From: Jejuia algarum
GTDB lineage: Bacteria > Bacteroidota > Bacteroidia > Flavobacteriales > Flavobacteriaceae
Direction of reading: 5' to 3'
Assembly (NCBI GenBank): GCA_947495775.1
Contig: CANMAQ010000008.1
Coordinates: forward strand, 1-64,000
DNA length: 64,000 bases
Part shown: positions 7,768-16,958 of the stretch, piece after piece
Position numbering within the stretch: the stretch's first letter is position 1
How the letters are laid out: every line of letters starts with the position of its first letter
Program-made: the position numbers and the translations under genes
Notes under the pieces: generated by a model
What the model was told of the DNA's origin: nothing
Database searches by the model: none
What the model saw: the letters and a program-made list of their open reading frames with translations, nothing else

Positions 7768-10700
7768 ATGATGGATTTTAATTTTAAAAAATGGAACACA
7801 ATACTAGGGTGGTTCTCTTTTTTAATTGCTTTGATAACATATAGTTTAACTGTAGAACCTACCGTAAGTTTCTGGGATGCTGGCGAGTACATTTTAACAT
7901 CCTCTAAACTACAAGTAGGACACCCTCCTGGAGCCCCATTATTTCAAATGCTTGGTGCTTTCTTCTCTACATTTACATTTGGCAATAATGCACGCATTGG
8001 TTGGATGATGAATATGATGAGCGGTGTAGCAAGTGCCTTTACTATCCTTTTTATGTTTTGGACTATTACAATACTTCTAAAAAAAATAGTAGCACCCAGT
8101 GGCACTCTTCAAAAACCGCAAGCGATAGCCATTTTAGGAAGTGGTCTTGTAGGCAGTTTAGCGTTTACATTCACAGACTCTTTTTGGTTTAATGCTGTAG
8201 AAACAGAAGTATACGCCATGGCCACATTAATTATGGCCTCCTTATTTTGGCTCGCTCTACGTTGGGAACAAGATATGGATAAGCCCCGTGGTAACAAATG
8301 GCTCATTCTAATCGCATTTATTATAGGACTGTCCTTTGGTGTGCATTTTATGGGGTTATTAACCATTCCTGTTATAGGTCTCATTTATTACTTTAAAAAC
8401 TACAAAACCATTACCGTAAAAAACTTTATTGTTGCCAATCTAGCCTCTGTAGCGGTATTATTGTTTGTATTCAAACTATTAGCCCCTAACATTCTTAAAA
8501 TATTTAGTGTTTCGGAAATTTTCTTTGTAAACGCTATAGGTCTACCATTTAATTCGGGCTCTGTAATAGCTGGTATTGTTTTGGTAGGGATAATACTCTA
8601 TGCCTTAAAATTTACGAGACAAAAAAACTATGTACATCTCAACACAGGCGTACTGTGCATCACTTTTGTAATTATAGGGTTCTCTACATGGTTAATGTTA
8701 CCTATACGCGCTAATGCCAATGTGGTTATTAACGAAAATAACCCGTCGAGTGCTCGCGAATTATTGGCATACTATAATTTAGAACAGTATCCAGAAACAC
8801 ATTTGTTTTATGGCCCACAATTTACAGACCAATATGCCTATCTAGATCAAGACAAACCGTACTTAGATGATAAACCTAAGTACGAAAAAGACGAAGCTAA
8901 GGGGGAATACGTCATCGTAAACGATTGGAAAGGCGCCAAACAAAATTACAATTCAGACCACGCTTCTATACTACCGCGCATGTGGAGTAGCGAACATGCT
9001 AAAAATTACATGAAGTTCACAGGGTATCTCAATTTTAAACTGAAACCCGATTACCAAATGCAAAACGAGCTTAGAAAACTTGTTAGTGATTTTAGAGGTG
9101 AGATTGCAAAAGGAAACGTCGATTATGATGATTATAACAGTTTTTTAAAGCGTTACCAAAGTTACATCGACATTGAAAAACCTGATTTACTAACTAACAT
9201 TATTTACATGTTAGAGTACCAATTAGGCTATATGTACTGGCGCTATTTCATGTGGAACTTTACAGGAAGACAAGATGATGTACAAGGACGGTATGACAAC
9301 CATGGCAACTGGATAAGTGGTATTCAATTTTTAGATGAATGGCATTTGGGCATGTCTCAGGACCACCTTCCAAGCGATGTTAAAAATAATAAAGCAAGAA
9401 ACACTTACTATTTTTTACCACTCATCCTTGGACTGATTGGCATGTTCTTCTTATTAAACGCTGACAAAAAACGATTTTGGGTTCTATTGATGTTCTTTCT
9501 TTTTACTGGAATTGCAATACAGGTATACACAAACGTACGCCCTTTTGAGCCGCGTGAGCGTGACTATTCGGTTGTAGGTTCTTTTTATGTTTTTGCCATT
9601 TGGATTGGTTTTGGTGTTTATGCACTTTTTGATGTTCTAAAAAACGTCATACCAAAAACACTAGCCGCTCAAGTTGTCTCTATAGCGTCTCTCCTTCTTG
9701 TTCCTGGACTATTAGCCGCGAATAACTGGGATGACCATGACCGTTCTGGAAAATATACAGCTCAAGCAATGGCTAGAAAATACCTAGATTCTTGTGCAGA
9801 GAATGCCATTTTATTTACTATTGGAGATAACGACACGTTTGCCTTGTGGTATGCTCAAGAAATAGAAGGTTACCGAACAGACGTAAGAGTAGTGAACACC
9901 AGTCTATTCCAAACCGATTGGTATATTGACCAAATGAAACGTAAGGCCTATGAAAGTGATCCTATACCCTCTCAATTAAACCACAAAGACTACAAATTTG
10001 GCACTAACGATTACGTTAGAGTGCACGCCATAACTAAAGATACTGTAGACTTGAAATACGCAATCGATTTTATACAAAGTGATAACCCCAAAACAAAGTA
10101 TAAATTTATCATGGAAAAAGAGGGTTATGATATTTCTAGTGTACGTCGACAGGATCTCAACACCAACTATTTGCTTACCGAAAGCCTAAGCATTCCTGTA
10201 AATAAAGCTAATGTCCTAAAGCATGGTATCGTTAAGCAAAAAGACGCTGCAAAAATAGAGGATACCATTTACCTTAATATTAAAAGTAGTGCTGTCTACA
10301 AAAATCGTTTGTTAATGCTAGACATTATGGCTAACAACGATTGGAAACGTCCTATTTATTTTTCAGGAGGTAGCTTTGGTGATGACGATTATATTTGGAT
10401 GAAAGACTACCTACAACTAGATGGCATGTGCTATAAACTCGTTCCTATCAAAACAAAAATAGACAGAGCTAACCCTTTCGATATGGGGCGTGTAGATACA
10501 GAATTAATGTATGAAAAAGTAAAAGGCTGGGATTGGGGCAATAGTGGCAGTCCAGACATTTATCACGACACGGAAACCCGTCGAAACTCTATCACATATC
10601 GCGGTAATTTAGCCCGTCTTATTGAAGAACTAATCAACGAAGGACAATTGGATAAAGCCGAGGAAATCGCAGATATCGCTATGAAAAACATGCCTGTAGA

Positions 10701-11073
10701 TTATTTTGGATACTACACATTATTAGAACCTTACATTGGTGCTTATTATGAAATAGGCGCTAAAGAAAAAGCGCAGAACTTATTTTTTAGCGTGAGTAAA
10801 AAGTACCAAGAAAACTTGACGTATTACAGTAATCTATCTTTAAATAATCAAGAACGTCTTTTTGAAGACATCTATACAGACATTCAACGTTATAAATCAT
10901 TAGTGGATGTACTGACAAAGTATGACAACACCCTTGCTAAAAAGGAAAGCGACATATTTAATAATCATTTGGCCTTATTTAGATCCTTTTATGGTGGAGA
11001 TGATACCGAAACACCTCAACCATCTGAAAAAGAAATACCCACAGACACGCAAACCATTGCGCCAACAGAATAA
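7768..11073 (+). CDS. DUF2723 membrane protein (glycosyltransferase-like, TMEM260 type)
   Basis: The N-terminal domain of this 1101-residue polytopic protein matches DUF2723: SLTVEPTVSFWDAGEYI then LQVGHPPGAPLFQMLGA. It has about ten hydrophobic segments within residues 1-320 and a second group around 545-670. The rest is soluble and probably faces the periplasm, ending in TPR-like helices (about 945-1040) and a Pro/Thr tail. The family is related to eukaryotic TMEM260, a protein O-mannosyltransferase, and the FWDAGE motif resembles the acidic motif of GT-C enzymes. The substrate is unknown. The NodB deacetylase follows after 14 bases, so a joint role in envelope glycans is plausible. Two ATG codons stand in tandem at the start, and either may be used. 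Confidence 0.85.
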   Translation: MMDFNFKKWNTILGWFSFLIALITYSLTVEPTVSFWDAGEYILTSSKLQVGHPPGAPLFQMLGAFFSTFTFGNNARIGWMMNMMSGVASAFTILFMFWTITILLKKIVAPSGTLQKPQAIAILGSGLVGSLAFTFTDSFWFNAVETEVYAMATLIMASLFWLALRWEQDMDKPRGNKWLILIAFIIGLSFGVHFMGLLTIPVIGLIYYFKNYKTITVKNFIVANLASVAVLLFVFKLLAPNILKIFSVSEIFFVNAIGLPFNSGSVIAGIVLVGIILYALKFTRQKNYVHLNTGVLCITFVIIGFSTWLMLPIRANANVVINENNPSSARELLAYYNLEQYPETHLFYGPQFTDQYAYLDQDKPYLDDKPKYEKDEAKGEYVIVNDWKGAKQNYNSDHASILPRMWSSEHAKNYMKFTGYLNFKLKPDYQMQNELRKLVSDFRGEIAKGNVDYDDYNSFLKRYQSYIDIEKPDLLTNIIYMLEYQLGYMYWRYFMWNFTGRQDDVQGRYDNHGNWISGIQFLDEWHLGMSQDHLPSDVKNNKARNTYYFLPLILGLIGMFFLLNADKKRFWVLLMFFLFTGIAIQVYTNVRPFEPRERDYSVVGSFYVFAIWIGFGVYALFDVLKNVIPKTLAAQVVSIASLLLVPGLLAANNWDDHDRSGKYTAQAMARKYLDSCAENAILFTIGDNDTFALWYAQEIEGYRTDVRVVNTSLFQTDWYIDQMKRKAYESDPIPSQLNHKDYKFGTNDYVRVHAITKDTVDLKYAIDFIQSDNPKTKYKFIMEKEGYDISSVRRQDLNTNYLLTESLSIPVNKANVLKHGIVKQKDAAKIEDTIYLNIKSSAVYKNRLLMLDIMANNDWKRPIYFSGGSFGDDDYIWMKDYLQLDGMCYKLVPIKTKIDRANPFDMGRVDTELMYEKVKGWDWGNSGSPDIYHDTETRRNSITYRGNLARLIEELINEGQLDKAEEIADIAMKNMPVDYFGYYTLLEPYIGAYYEIGAKEKAQNLFFSVSKKYQENLTYYSNLSLNNQERLFEDIYTDIQRYKSLVDVLTKYDNTLAKKESDIFNNHLALFRSFYGGDDTETPQPSEKEIPTDTQTIAPTE

Positions 11074-11087
11074 ACCATGGCAACACT

Positions 11088-11741
11088 ATGCCTATAATAC
11101 CAGTAAAAACCCCTAAAGTTGTAAAACGACTATACCCTAACTACGTATGGAATTTTACAACTTTAGAAAAGGTATTATACCTTACTTTTGATGATGGGCC
11201 TACTCCAGAAATCACGGCTTGGACTTTAGACACCTTAGAGCAATACAATGCTAAGGCTACCTTTTTTTGCATTGGAAACAACATCCAAAAACATCCTGAA
11301 ATTTTTAGAAAGATCTTAGATAAAGGGCATCTTATAGGTAACCACACACAACAGCATTTAAAAGGGTGGAGCACTCCTAAAGCAGCATACTTAAATGATA
11401 TTGAAAACGCACAGCAACTTATAGACGTTGAAACAAAACATACAAATTTCAACGCTACTAAGCTATTTAGACCTCCCTACGGCAAACTAACAGGCTCTCA
11501 AGCCAAGCCCTTAATAGCCTCGGGTTATAAAATTATAATGTGGGATATACTTTCATTTGATTGGCAACAAAGCACTACTAAAACGGCCTGTTTAAAACAT
11601 GTTATCTCTAAAGCAGAAAATGGAAGTATTATCGTATTTCACGATAGTATTAAAGCGTCTAAGAATATGCAATACGCGCTCCCAAAAGTTTTAGAGCACT
11701 TTACAAATAAAGGATTTCGCTTTGAAGTATTGCCTTTTTAA
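11088..11741 (+). CDS. Polysaccharide deacetylase (NodB domain)
   Basis: This 217-residue NodB-homology protein is a metal-dependent carbohydrate esterase that removes N- or O-acetyl groups from polysaccharides such as peptidoglycan or chitin oligomers. The motifs are TFDDGPTPE (about residue 31-39, catalytic and metal Asp), GNHTQQH (metal-binding HxxxH, about 82) and RPPYG (about 127). The final catalytic region is probably IIVFHDS. There is no clear signal peptide. It is co-transcribed with the DUF2723 gene upstream, and its 3' end overlaps the convergent thioredoxin-like gene by 4 bases. Confidence 0.9.
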   Translation: MPIIPVKTPKVVKRLYPNYVWNFTTLEKVLYLTFDDGPTPEITAWTLDTLEQYNAKATFFCIGNNIQKHPEIFRKILDKGHLIGNHTQQHLKGWSTPKAAYLNDIENAQQLIDVETKHTNFNATKLFRPPYGKLTGSQAKPLIASGYKIIMWDILSFDWQQSTTKTACLKHVISKAENGSIIVFHDSIKASKNMQYALPKVLEHFTNKGFRFEVLPF

Positions 11742-12034
11742 AAATAATCTTGAAGAATACCTATAATCGTATTAGCTCCTAACTCTCCGCTTTGGCGCCA
11801 TTTCATTTCCCCATCTTTGTATATAATAAGCGTTGGTAAGCTTTTCACTCTTAAAGCATCGGCAAGTTCTTGATTCTTTTCAATATCAATTTTGATAACT
11901 TTGGCCTTATCACCAAGTGCAGCAGCTACATCTTTTAGTACAGGATGCATTGCTGTAGATTGATCGTTCCATTCTGCATAAAAATCAAACAAAATAGGAA
12001 TGTCGACATCTATTAATTCTCCAAATTTTGACAT
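11738..12034 (-). CDS. Thioredoxin-fold protein lacking the active-site cysteines
   Basis: The 98-residue protein has a whole thioredoxin fold: ILFDFYAEW, then KVIKIDIEKNQELADALRV, then the cis-proline segment SLPTLIIYKDGE. The expected WCGPC is WNDQS (residues 22-26), so both redox cysteines are missing and no other cysteine is present. It therefore cannot be a dithiol oxidoreductase of the usual kind. A chaperone-like or structural role is possible, as in other Cys-less thioredoxin folds. The frame and remaining core residues are intact, which argues against a decaying gene. It converges on the NodB gene. Confidence 0.85.
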   Translation of the reverse strand: MSKFGELIDVDIPILFDFYAEWNDQSTAMHPVLKDVAAALGDKAKVIKIDIEKNQELADALRVKSLPTLIIYKDGEMKWRQSGELGANTIIGILQDYF

Positions 12035-12176
12035 ATTTTAATGTTTTAATCCAAACAGTGTACAAAACGCTTTTAGCCTTGGAACGGTTTTCATAAGCAC
12101 TATACAACGTATGGGTTTACCTTTGGTCGTTTATAAAAGTAAACAATTTCAAAGTAAATATAACATTTCCTTTCAA

Positions 12177-13406
12177 TTAAGCACTATGCGTCCCTTTTTT
12201 AAGCACTATCACTGTTATTTCTGGCCATATCCCTACACGTCCAGGAAAGCCTAAATACCCAAATCCCCTGTTAACATTAATGTATTGCCCGCGTTCTTTA
12301 TAAATACCTGCCCAATATTTATAGCGCCATTTTACAGGGCTCCATTTAAACCAACCTGGTATTTCTATCCCAAATTGCATGCCATGCGTATGCCCACTTA
12401 AAGTAAGATGGTAATGGTAATCGTCTGCAATAACTTGCCGCTCCCAATGCGATGGGTCATGACTTAACAAAATTTTAAAATCATCCTTATTTATAGCCGC
12501 TGCAGCCTTTTTTAAATCCCCTTCTTTTTTAAACCCTCCAGCACCCCAGTTTTCTACACCTACTAAAGCGATGCGTTCGCCATTCTTCTCAATATATCGA
12601 CTTTCATTAAGCAACAAGTTAAATCCTATCTCTTTTTGAATTTGCTTTAAGTCTTCTAAATTCTGTTTTTTAGCAGCCTCTGAAGGCCAACTTATATAAT
12701 CGCCATAATCGTGATTCCCTAATACCGAATACAATCCATCGTTAGCCTTCAGTTTGCTAAAAACAGGAATATAAGGCCTCATTTCAGAAGATTGATTATT
12801 CACCATATCACCTGTAAAAAGGATAGCATCACTCTTTTGAGCATTTATTAAATCTATAGCGTAACTCACCTTCTCAGGATCATCAAAACTGCCAGAATGC
12901 ACATCACTTATCTGCGTAATTTTATACCCATCGAAGGCCTCTGGTAAATCCTCGAAATGCAATGTATATTCCAACACTTTAAAATTATATTTACCCTTAT
13001 ACATCCCATAAAGAATGGCGCCAAAAGGAATCGCTGCAAGTCCTAATGCCAATTTAGACAGAAAAGCTCTTCGAGATGGCAAATACGACACCCCTTCATT
13101 CCTGCCTTCGGTAAAATATCTAAAAATGCCTTGAGGCACCCTAAATACATCTTCAGCAAACATTAGGGCTATAATTATAAGCTTAGGGACTAAAAGCGCT
13201 ATCAAAAATCCAAATGCGAATGCTTGCGGGTTCCCATAGTCTGCTCTGGTTGTTCCATACAAACGTACAATACAATTCCCTACAACAAGCAGCGTTACCC
13301 CCCAATACAAAAGCGTTAATCCTAAATGTTTTGATATAGAACGAAAGGCTTGAAACGCATAAACCTCTATGATTATAAAAATGAGAACTACAAAGACTAA
13401 ACGCAC
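12177..13406 (-). CDS. Membrane-anchored metallophosphoesterase (YkuE/YaeI type)
   Basis: About four hydrophobic segments (residues 1-135) precede a calcineurin-like phosphoesterase domain. All dinuclear-metal motifs are visible: ISDVHSG (about 167), TGDMVNN (about 200), LGNHDYGDY (about 232), LLSHDPSHW (about 315) and LSGHTHGMQFG (about 338). The closest known group cleaves phosphodiester or UDP-sugar bonds of lipid-linked substrates at the membrane. The actual substrate is not known. The start is GTG (13404-13406), directly before the first hydrophobic segment, with no ATG that would keep it. It stands alone on the minus strand after the thioredoxin-fold gene. Confidence 0.88.
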   Translation of the reverse strand: MRLVFVVLIFIIIEVYAFQAFRSISKHLGLTLLYWGVTLLVVGNCIVRLYGTTRADYGNPQAFAFGFLIALLVPKLIIIALMFAEDVFRVPQGIFRYFTEGRNEGVSYLPSRRAFLSKLALGLAAIPFGAILYGMYKGKYNFKVLEYTLHFEDLPEAFDGYKITQISDVHSGSFDDPEKVSYAIDLINAQKSDAILFTGDMVNNQSSEMRPYIPVFSKLKANDGLYSVLGNHDYGDYISWPSEAAKKQNLEDLKQIQKEIGFNLLLNESRYIEKNGERIALVGVENWGAGGFKKEGDLKKAAAAINKDDFKILLSHDPSHWERQVIADDYHYHLTLSGHTHGMQFGIEIPGWFKWSPVKWRYKYWAGIYKERGQYINVNRGFGYLGFPGRVGIWPEITVIVLKKGTHSA

Positions 13407-13776
13407 AATTTCTATTTTTTTAGGTAAATATAGCCATATTAACCATTTCTAAATCTTATAGTTTTGTTAAGTTAATACGCGTTAAATACTAAAATAAACT
13501 CAAAATACAACATGTAAATAAGACTAGCGCAATAATAGACCTAAACGAAAAGAAGCACGTTCTTACACACCTTCTTTAATTGATTTTTAGTATTTTAGTC
13601 CTGTAAATTGTTTAAAACCCTAAATCCAAGCCTTATGCTTAAGTTTACCGTATACCATACAGTAAATTAGTAATATCCGTAATGCTTTGTAAAGACGACA
13701 ACATACAATAGTAGATCTAAAGATGTGCTGTTAAAAACCTTGTGGATTTAACTCCCTTTACACAAACACACATCTT
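13407..13776. other. Intergenic region between divergent genes, with an inverted repeat
   Basis: These 370 bases separate the minus-strand phosphoesterase from the plus-strand T9SS cargo gene and must hold both promoters. The only structure I can point to is an imperfect inverted repeat at 13644-13666 (TTTACCGTAT-ACC-ATACAGTAAA, one mismatch), about 110 bases before the cargo gene. I see no ORF with coding character and no RNA gene. Confidence 0.4.
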
Positions 13777-16695
13777 ATGCTACAACCAAACCAAATTGCA
13801 CCAAACTTAATCTTATTTAACACCCTACGCAAACCCAATAAAACCTTGATAAAAAGTCAATATCATGACCTTATTATATGCTGTCTATTGATTCTATTGC
13901 CTTTGGTCTATAATGCGCAAACCACATTTACCTATTCAGGAAGTGGTGATTGGACAAATCAAGCGAATTGGTCACCATCTTATCCTGGCACTAACATAGG
14001 AACAGATAACACCTTGATAATTACAAACCAGACGATCAACATAAATTTAAATTCATTGACTTTAAATGGAGAGGTTATTATGAATGGAAGTGGCAGCCTT
14101 AGCATAAATTCTTGGTCTGAAGTATTTCTGCGTGGCAAACTATTTATAAACGGTACGGGAGGTCTTTCAAATAACGGAACATTGGAAATTATTGACAATA
14201 ACCCTACATTCTTTTCTCCAGAAATTGTTGTTAGCGTTAATGGTTTTGTGAACAATTTTAATACGATGGATTTTGAAGGCACCATTAACGGTAGCGTCGA
14301 AAACTTTGGAAATTTCAGTTTTACAGATGCCGTTACTATAGGCGCAAGTGGGACTCTAACAAATAGAGAAGTGGCTACAGCACTAATTAGGAATAGCTCC
14401 TCAGAACCCATTACAAACAACGGCACCATAGATAATAGATTTAGGGCAACCATGCAAGGCGTTACATCACTTATTAATAATGGCGTTTTTAGCAATTCGG
14501 GGACGTATCGAAACGAAACCAATTCCATTAACGAATCGACTGGGCGTATAGATAATTTTGGTGTATTTACGCTGTCTTCAGGAAGACTAACCAATAGAGG
14601 AACTTTTAATAACGCCTCAAACGCACGTTATGAAGCTGAAAGTAATTTAAACTCTACGTTAAATGAAGGGGTTTTTACCAATAACGACAATGCTGTTGTT
14701 ACTGGGCCAACCAACTACCAAATATCAAATTCTAACACAGCGACATTAGTTAATACAACATTAGGACAATTAAATGTAAATGTAACTATTGTCGATACCG
14801 CCCTGTTTAATAATTTTGGAACCTTTGCCAATAGAGTGACATGGCTAGACACATCCATTTTCAATAACTACGGAACTTTTACAGGAACAGTAGAAAGTTT
14901 TACGAATACAAATCACACTATAGCAGGAAACACAAGTCACGTGGGCGACTTTACAAACACTGGAAATATAGCACCTAGAAGCTCTCCTACTAACCCTATA
15001 GGCACATACACACTTACAGGTGCGCTAACGCAGAATGGCACTGTAGTTTTAGAATTAAGAAGCGCAACAGCGTTTGATAGGTTGGTCACGAATACCACGC
15101 TAAATAGTAATGGGAGCTACACTATTAGTCTTATAGATGATTATATTCCTGAGATAGGAGATGCGTTTGAAGTGCTTAGCTTTAATTCCAGTACAGGTAA
15201 TTTCGATAATTTTAATCTTCCAGAACTTCCAACAGGACGCATATGGGATGTTCAAGTAACCACAAATGCTGTTACTTTAGAGGTAATTTGCGGGATAAGC
15301 AATTTAACCTGTCCAGAACCTGTAACCGTAAATACAGATGCAGACAACTGTTTTGCGACCAACGTTACTCTGGGAGATTTGCCTGGAGAATTATGCGACG
15401 GTTTTACAGTAAGCAACAATGCACCAAGCACGTACCCCGTAGGTAATACCGAAGTGATTTGGACAGTTAATACACCTAACGGCAATTTTACGTGTACCCA
15501 AACCGTAACAGTAGTCGATGCTAATACTCCAATTTTTGCTTGTAGCGCAGATATAGAAACTAATATAGAGGCTAATGCTTGCCAAGCTTTGATTTCTGTA
15601 CCACCGCCAAGTATTACAGCAGCATGTGAGGTGATTAACATTGATTGTGGAGAGCCGGTACCCTTTAATACATTTACAAACAGAAATCTTTTAGACAATA
15701 CATTTACAACCATACGAGACGTTGTAATGGTTGAAGAGGGCTTCACAATGAATATTATAGTAAACGGCCCATTTTTTGATTCCTCACAGCGCTTAATTAT
15801 AGACGGGCCAGATGGCAATATTATATTTAACCGTTCGCGAATAAGACCAGAATGTACAGATGTAGCATTTCCAGTTTTTATTTCAGCAGCCCTTTGGAAC
15901 GGTTGGATTTCTACCTTTGGTACAGATCTTAGTTTTAGAGCAAGACGAAATACCTCTGTTCCTATAGACACTCCAAATTGTGGCAATTATTTTCAATTGT
16001 GTATACCACGAATAGAACCAGTAGAAGCTATAATAACTAACGACTTTAACAATACTAACAACGCTACAGGTACTTATCCTTTGGGGCAAACTATTGTAAA
16101 CTGGACAGCTACCTTGCCCGGAGGAGACGCTTTAATTTGCGCGCAATCCATTACCGTGACAGACGATACAGCGCCTGCATTCGATATAGCAACATTACCG
16201 GAAAGCACTATTATAAGAATAGCTAATGGAAATACGAGAAACTATAGTTTAGAAGACTTTTCAGCCGCAGCCCGTGCTACAGATAATTGTACACAAACCA
16301 CAGAAATTATACAAAACCCAACAGCAGGCACAGCGCTTAGCGTGGGTAATCACGAAGTCACCCTATCTGTTGCAGACCAAGCTGGCAACCCTACTCAATA
16401 TGTATTTACAATAACAGTAGAAGCAACTTTAAGTACAGTGCCTGCAAATAACACATTACAAGATCTAACCGTATACCCCAACCCTGTAATTAACACGCTT
16501 AACATTGATAATCTAAAAAACAATACCCTGTCCAGCGTTAAGGTGTACAGCATAACAGGAGCTTTAGTGTATCACACCCTCTTAGATACAAATCAAAACC
16601 TAACACTTAACTTAGAATCGCTTAAAGCAGCAGTATACTTTGTTACTGTAGAAAGTGATAAAGGCAGGTATATAAAGCAAATTATTAAAAAATAA
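13777..16695 (+). CDS. T9SS-exported protein with beta-helix-like region and HYR domains
   Basis: This 972-residue secreted protein carries its signal peptide late (hydrophobic segment about residues 33-47, ending YNAQ). Residues about 50-430 are Asn/Gly/Thr-rich short repeats of the LxNxGxxxxx kind, suggesting a beta-helix. A HYR domain follows (about 510-590, LTCPEPVTVNTDADNC to TQTVTVVDANTPIFAC). A second HYR appears to be split by about 120 residues of beta-sandwich-like sequence (about 625-750) and resumes at GTYPLGQTIVNWTA. The C-terminus (VYPNPVINTLNIDNL to YIKQIIKK) is a T9SS type A sorting domain. A TTG at about 13846 would give a shorter signal peptide and is an alternative start. 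Probably a cell-surface or released adhesin. Confidence 0.85.
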   Translation: MLQPNQIAPNLILFNTLRKPNKTLIKSQYHDLIICCLLILLPLVYNAQTTFTYSGSGDWTNQANWSPSYPGTNIGTDNTLIITNQTININLNSLTLNGEVIMNGSGSLSINSWSEVFLRGKLFINGTGGLSNNGTLEIIDNNPTFFSPEIVVSVNGFVNNFNTMDFEGTINGSVENFGNFSFTDAVTIGASGTLTNREVATALIRNSSSEPITNNGTIDNRFRATMQGVTSLINNGVFSNSGTYRNETNSINESTGRIDNFGVFTLSSGRLTNRGTFNNASNARYEAESNLNSTLNEGVFTNNDNAVVTGPTNYQISNSNTATLVNTTLGQLNVNVTIVDTALFNNFGTFANRVTWLDTSIFNNYGTFTGTVESFTNTNHTIAGNTSHVGDFTNTGNIAPRSSPTNPIGTYTLTGALTQNGTVVLELRSATAFDRLVTNTTLNSNGSYTISLIDDYIPEIGDAFEVLSFNSSTGNFDNFNLPELPTGRIWDVQVTTNAVTLEVICGISNLTCPEPVTVNTDADNCFATNVTLGDLPGELCDGFTVSNNAPSTYPVGNTEVIWTVNTPNGNFTCTQTVTVVDANTPIFACSADIETNIEANACQALISVPPPSITAACEVINIDCGEPVPFNTFTNRNLLDNTFTTIRDVVMVEEGFTMNIIVNGPFFDSSQRLIIDGPDGNIIFNRSRIRPECTDVAFPVFISAALWNGWISTFGTDLSFRARRNTSVPIDTPNCGNYFQLCIPRIEPVEAIITNDFNNTNNATGTYPLGQTIVNWTATLPGGDALICAQSITVTDDTAPAFDIATLPESTIIRIANGNTRNYSLEDFSAAARATDNCTQTTEIIQNPTAGTALSVGNHEVTLSVADQAGNPTQYVFTITVEATLSTVPANNTLQDLTVYPNPVINTLNIDNLKNNTLSSVKVYSITGALVYHTLLDTNQNLTLNLESLKAAVYFVTVESDKGRYIKQIIKK

Positions 16696-16958
16696 GAGGT
16701 CTATTGTTTTAGAGTTCGTTCAAAAAAGGACTGTAACATTTAAAACAAGCAACGCAACCTTTTTTAGAGCACTTCTATCCTTAAGACCTGTGAGACATCA
16801 AACAGAACCTATAAAAGGAATAACATGGTAATGCATAAAACCTCTACAAAAATACATTAGAGTTTAAACCCAGATATAAATCTGGTAAAAGAGTGGTATA
16901 TGTCACATTTTAGTATCTTAGGTGCAGTAAAACGAACTCTAAGCGATAAAATTCAAGT

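Noticed and set aside
13980..14594. 204-residue open frame on the minus strand inside the HYR cargo gene
   Set aside because: It is a shadow of the Asn/Thr-rich plus-strand repeats, with no domain, and the plus-strand gene has a signal peptide and sorting domain.
15252..15986. 244-residue open frame on the minus strand opposite the HYR domains
   Set aside because: The plus-strand HYR motifs (CPEPVTV, TVTVVDANTP) are clear, and the opposite frame has no recognisable domain.
16870..16885. CCAGAT-ATAA-ATCTGG hairpin before the sugar permease gene
   Set aside because: It is only 6 bp, has no T run, and lies 70 bases from the gene, so I do not assign a role.
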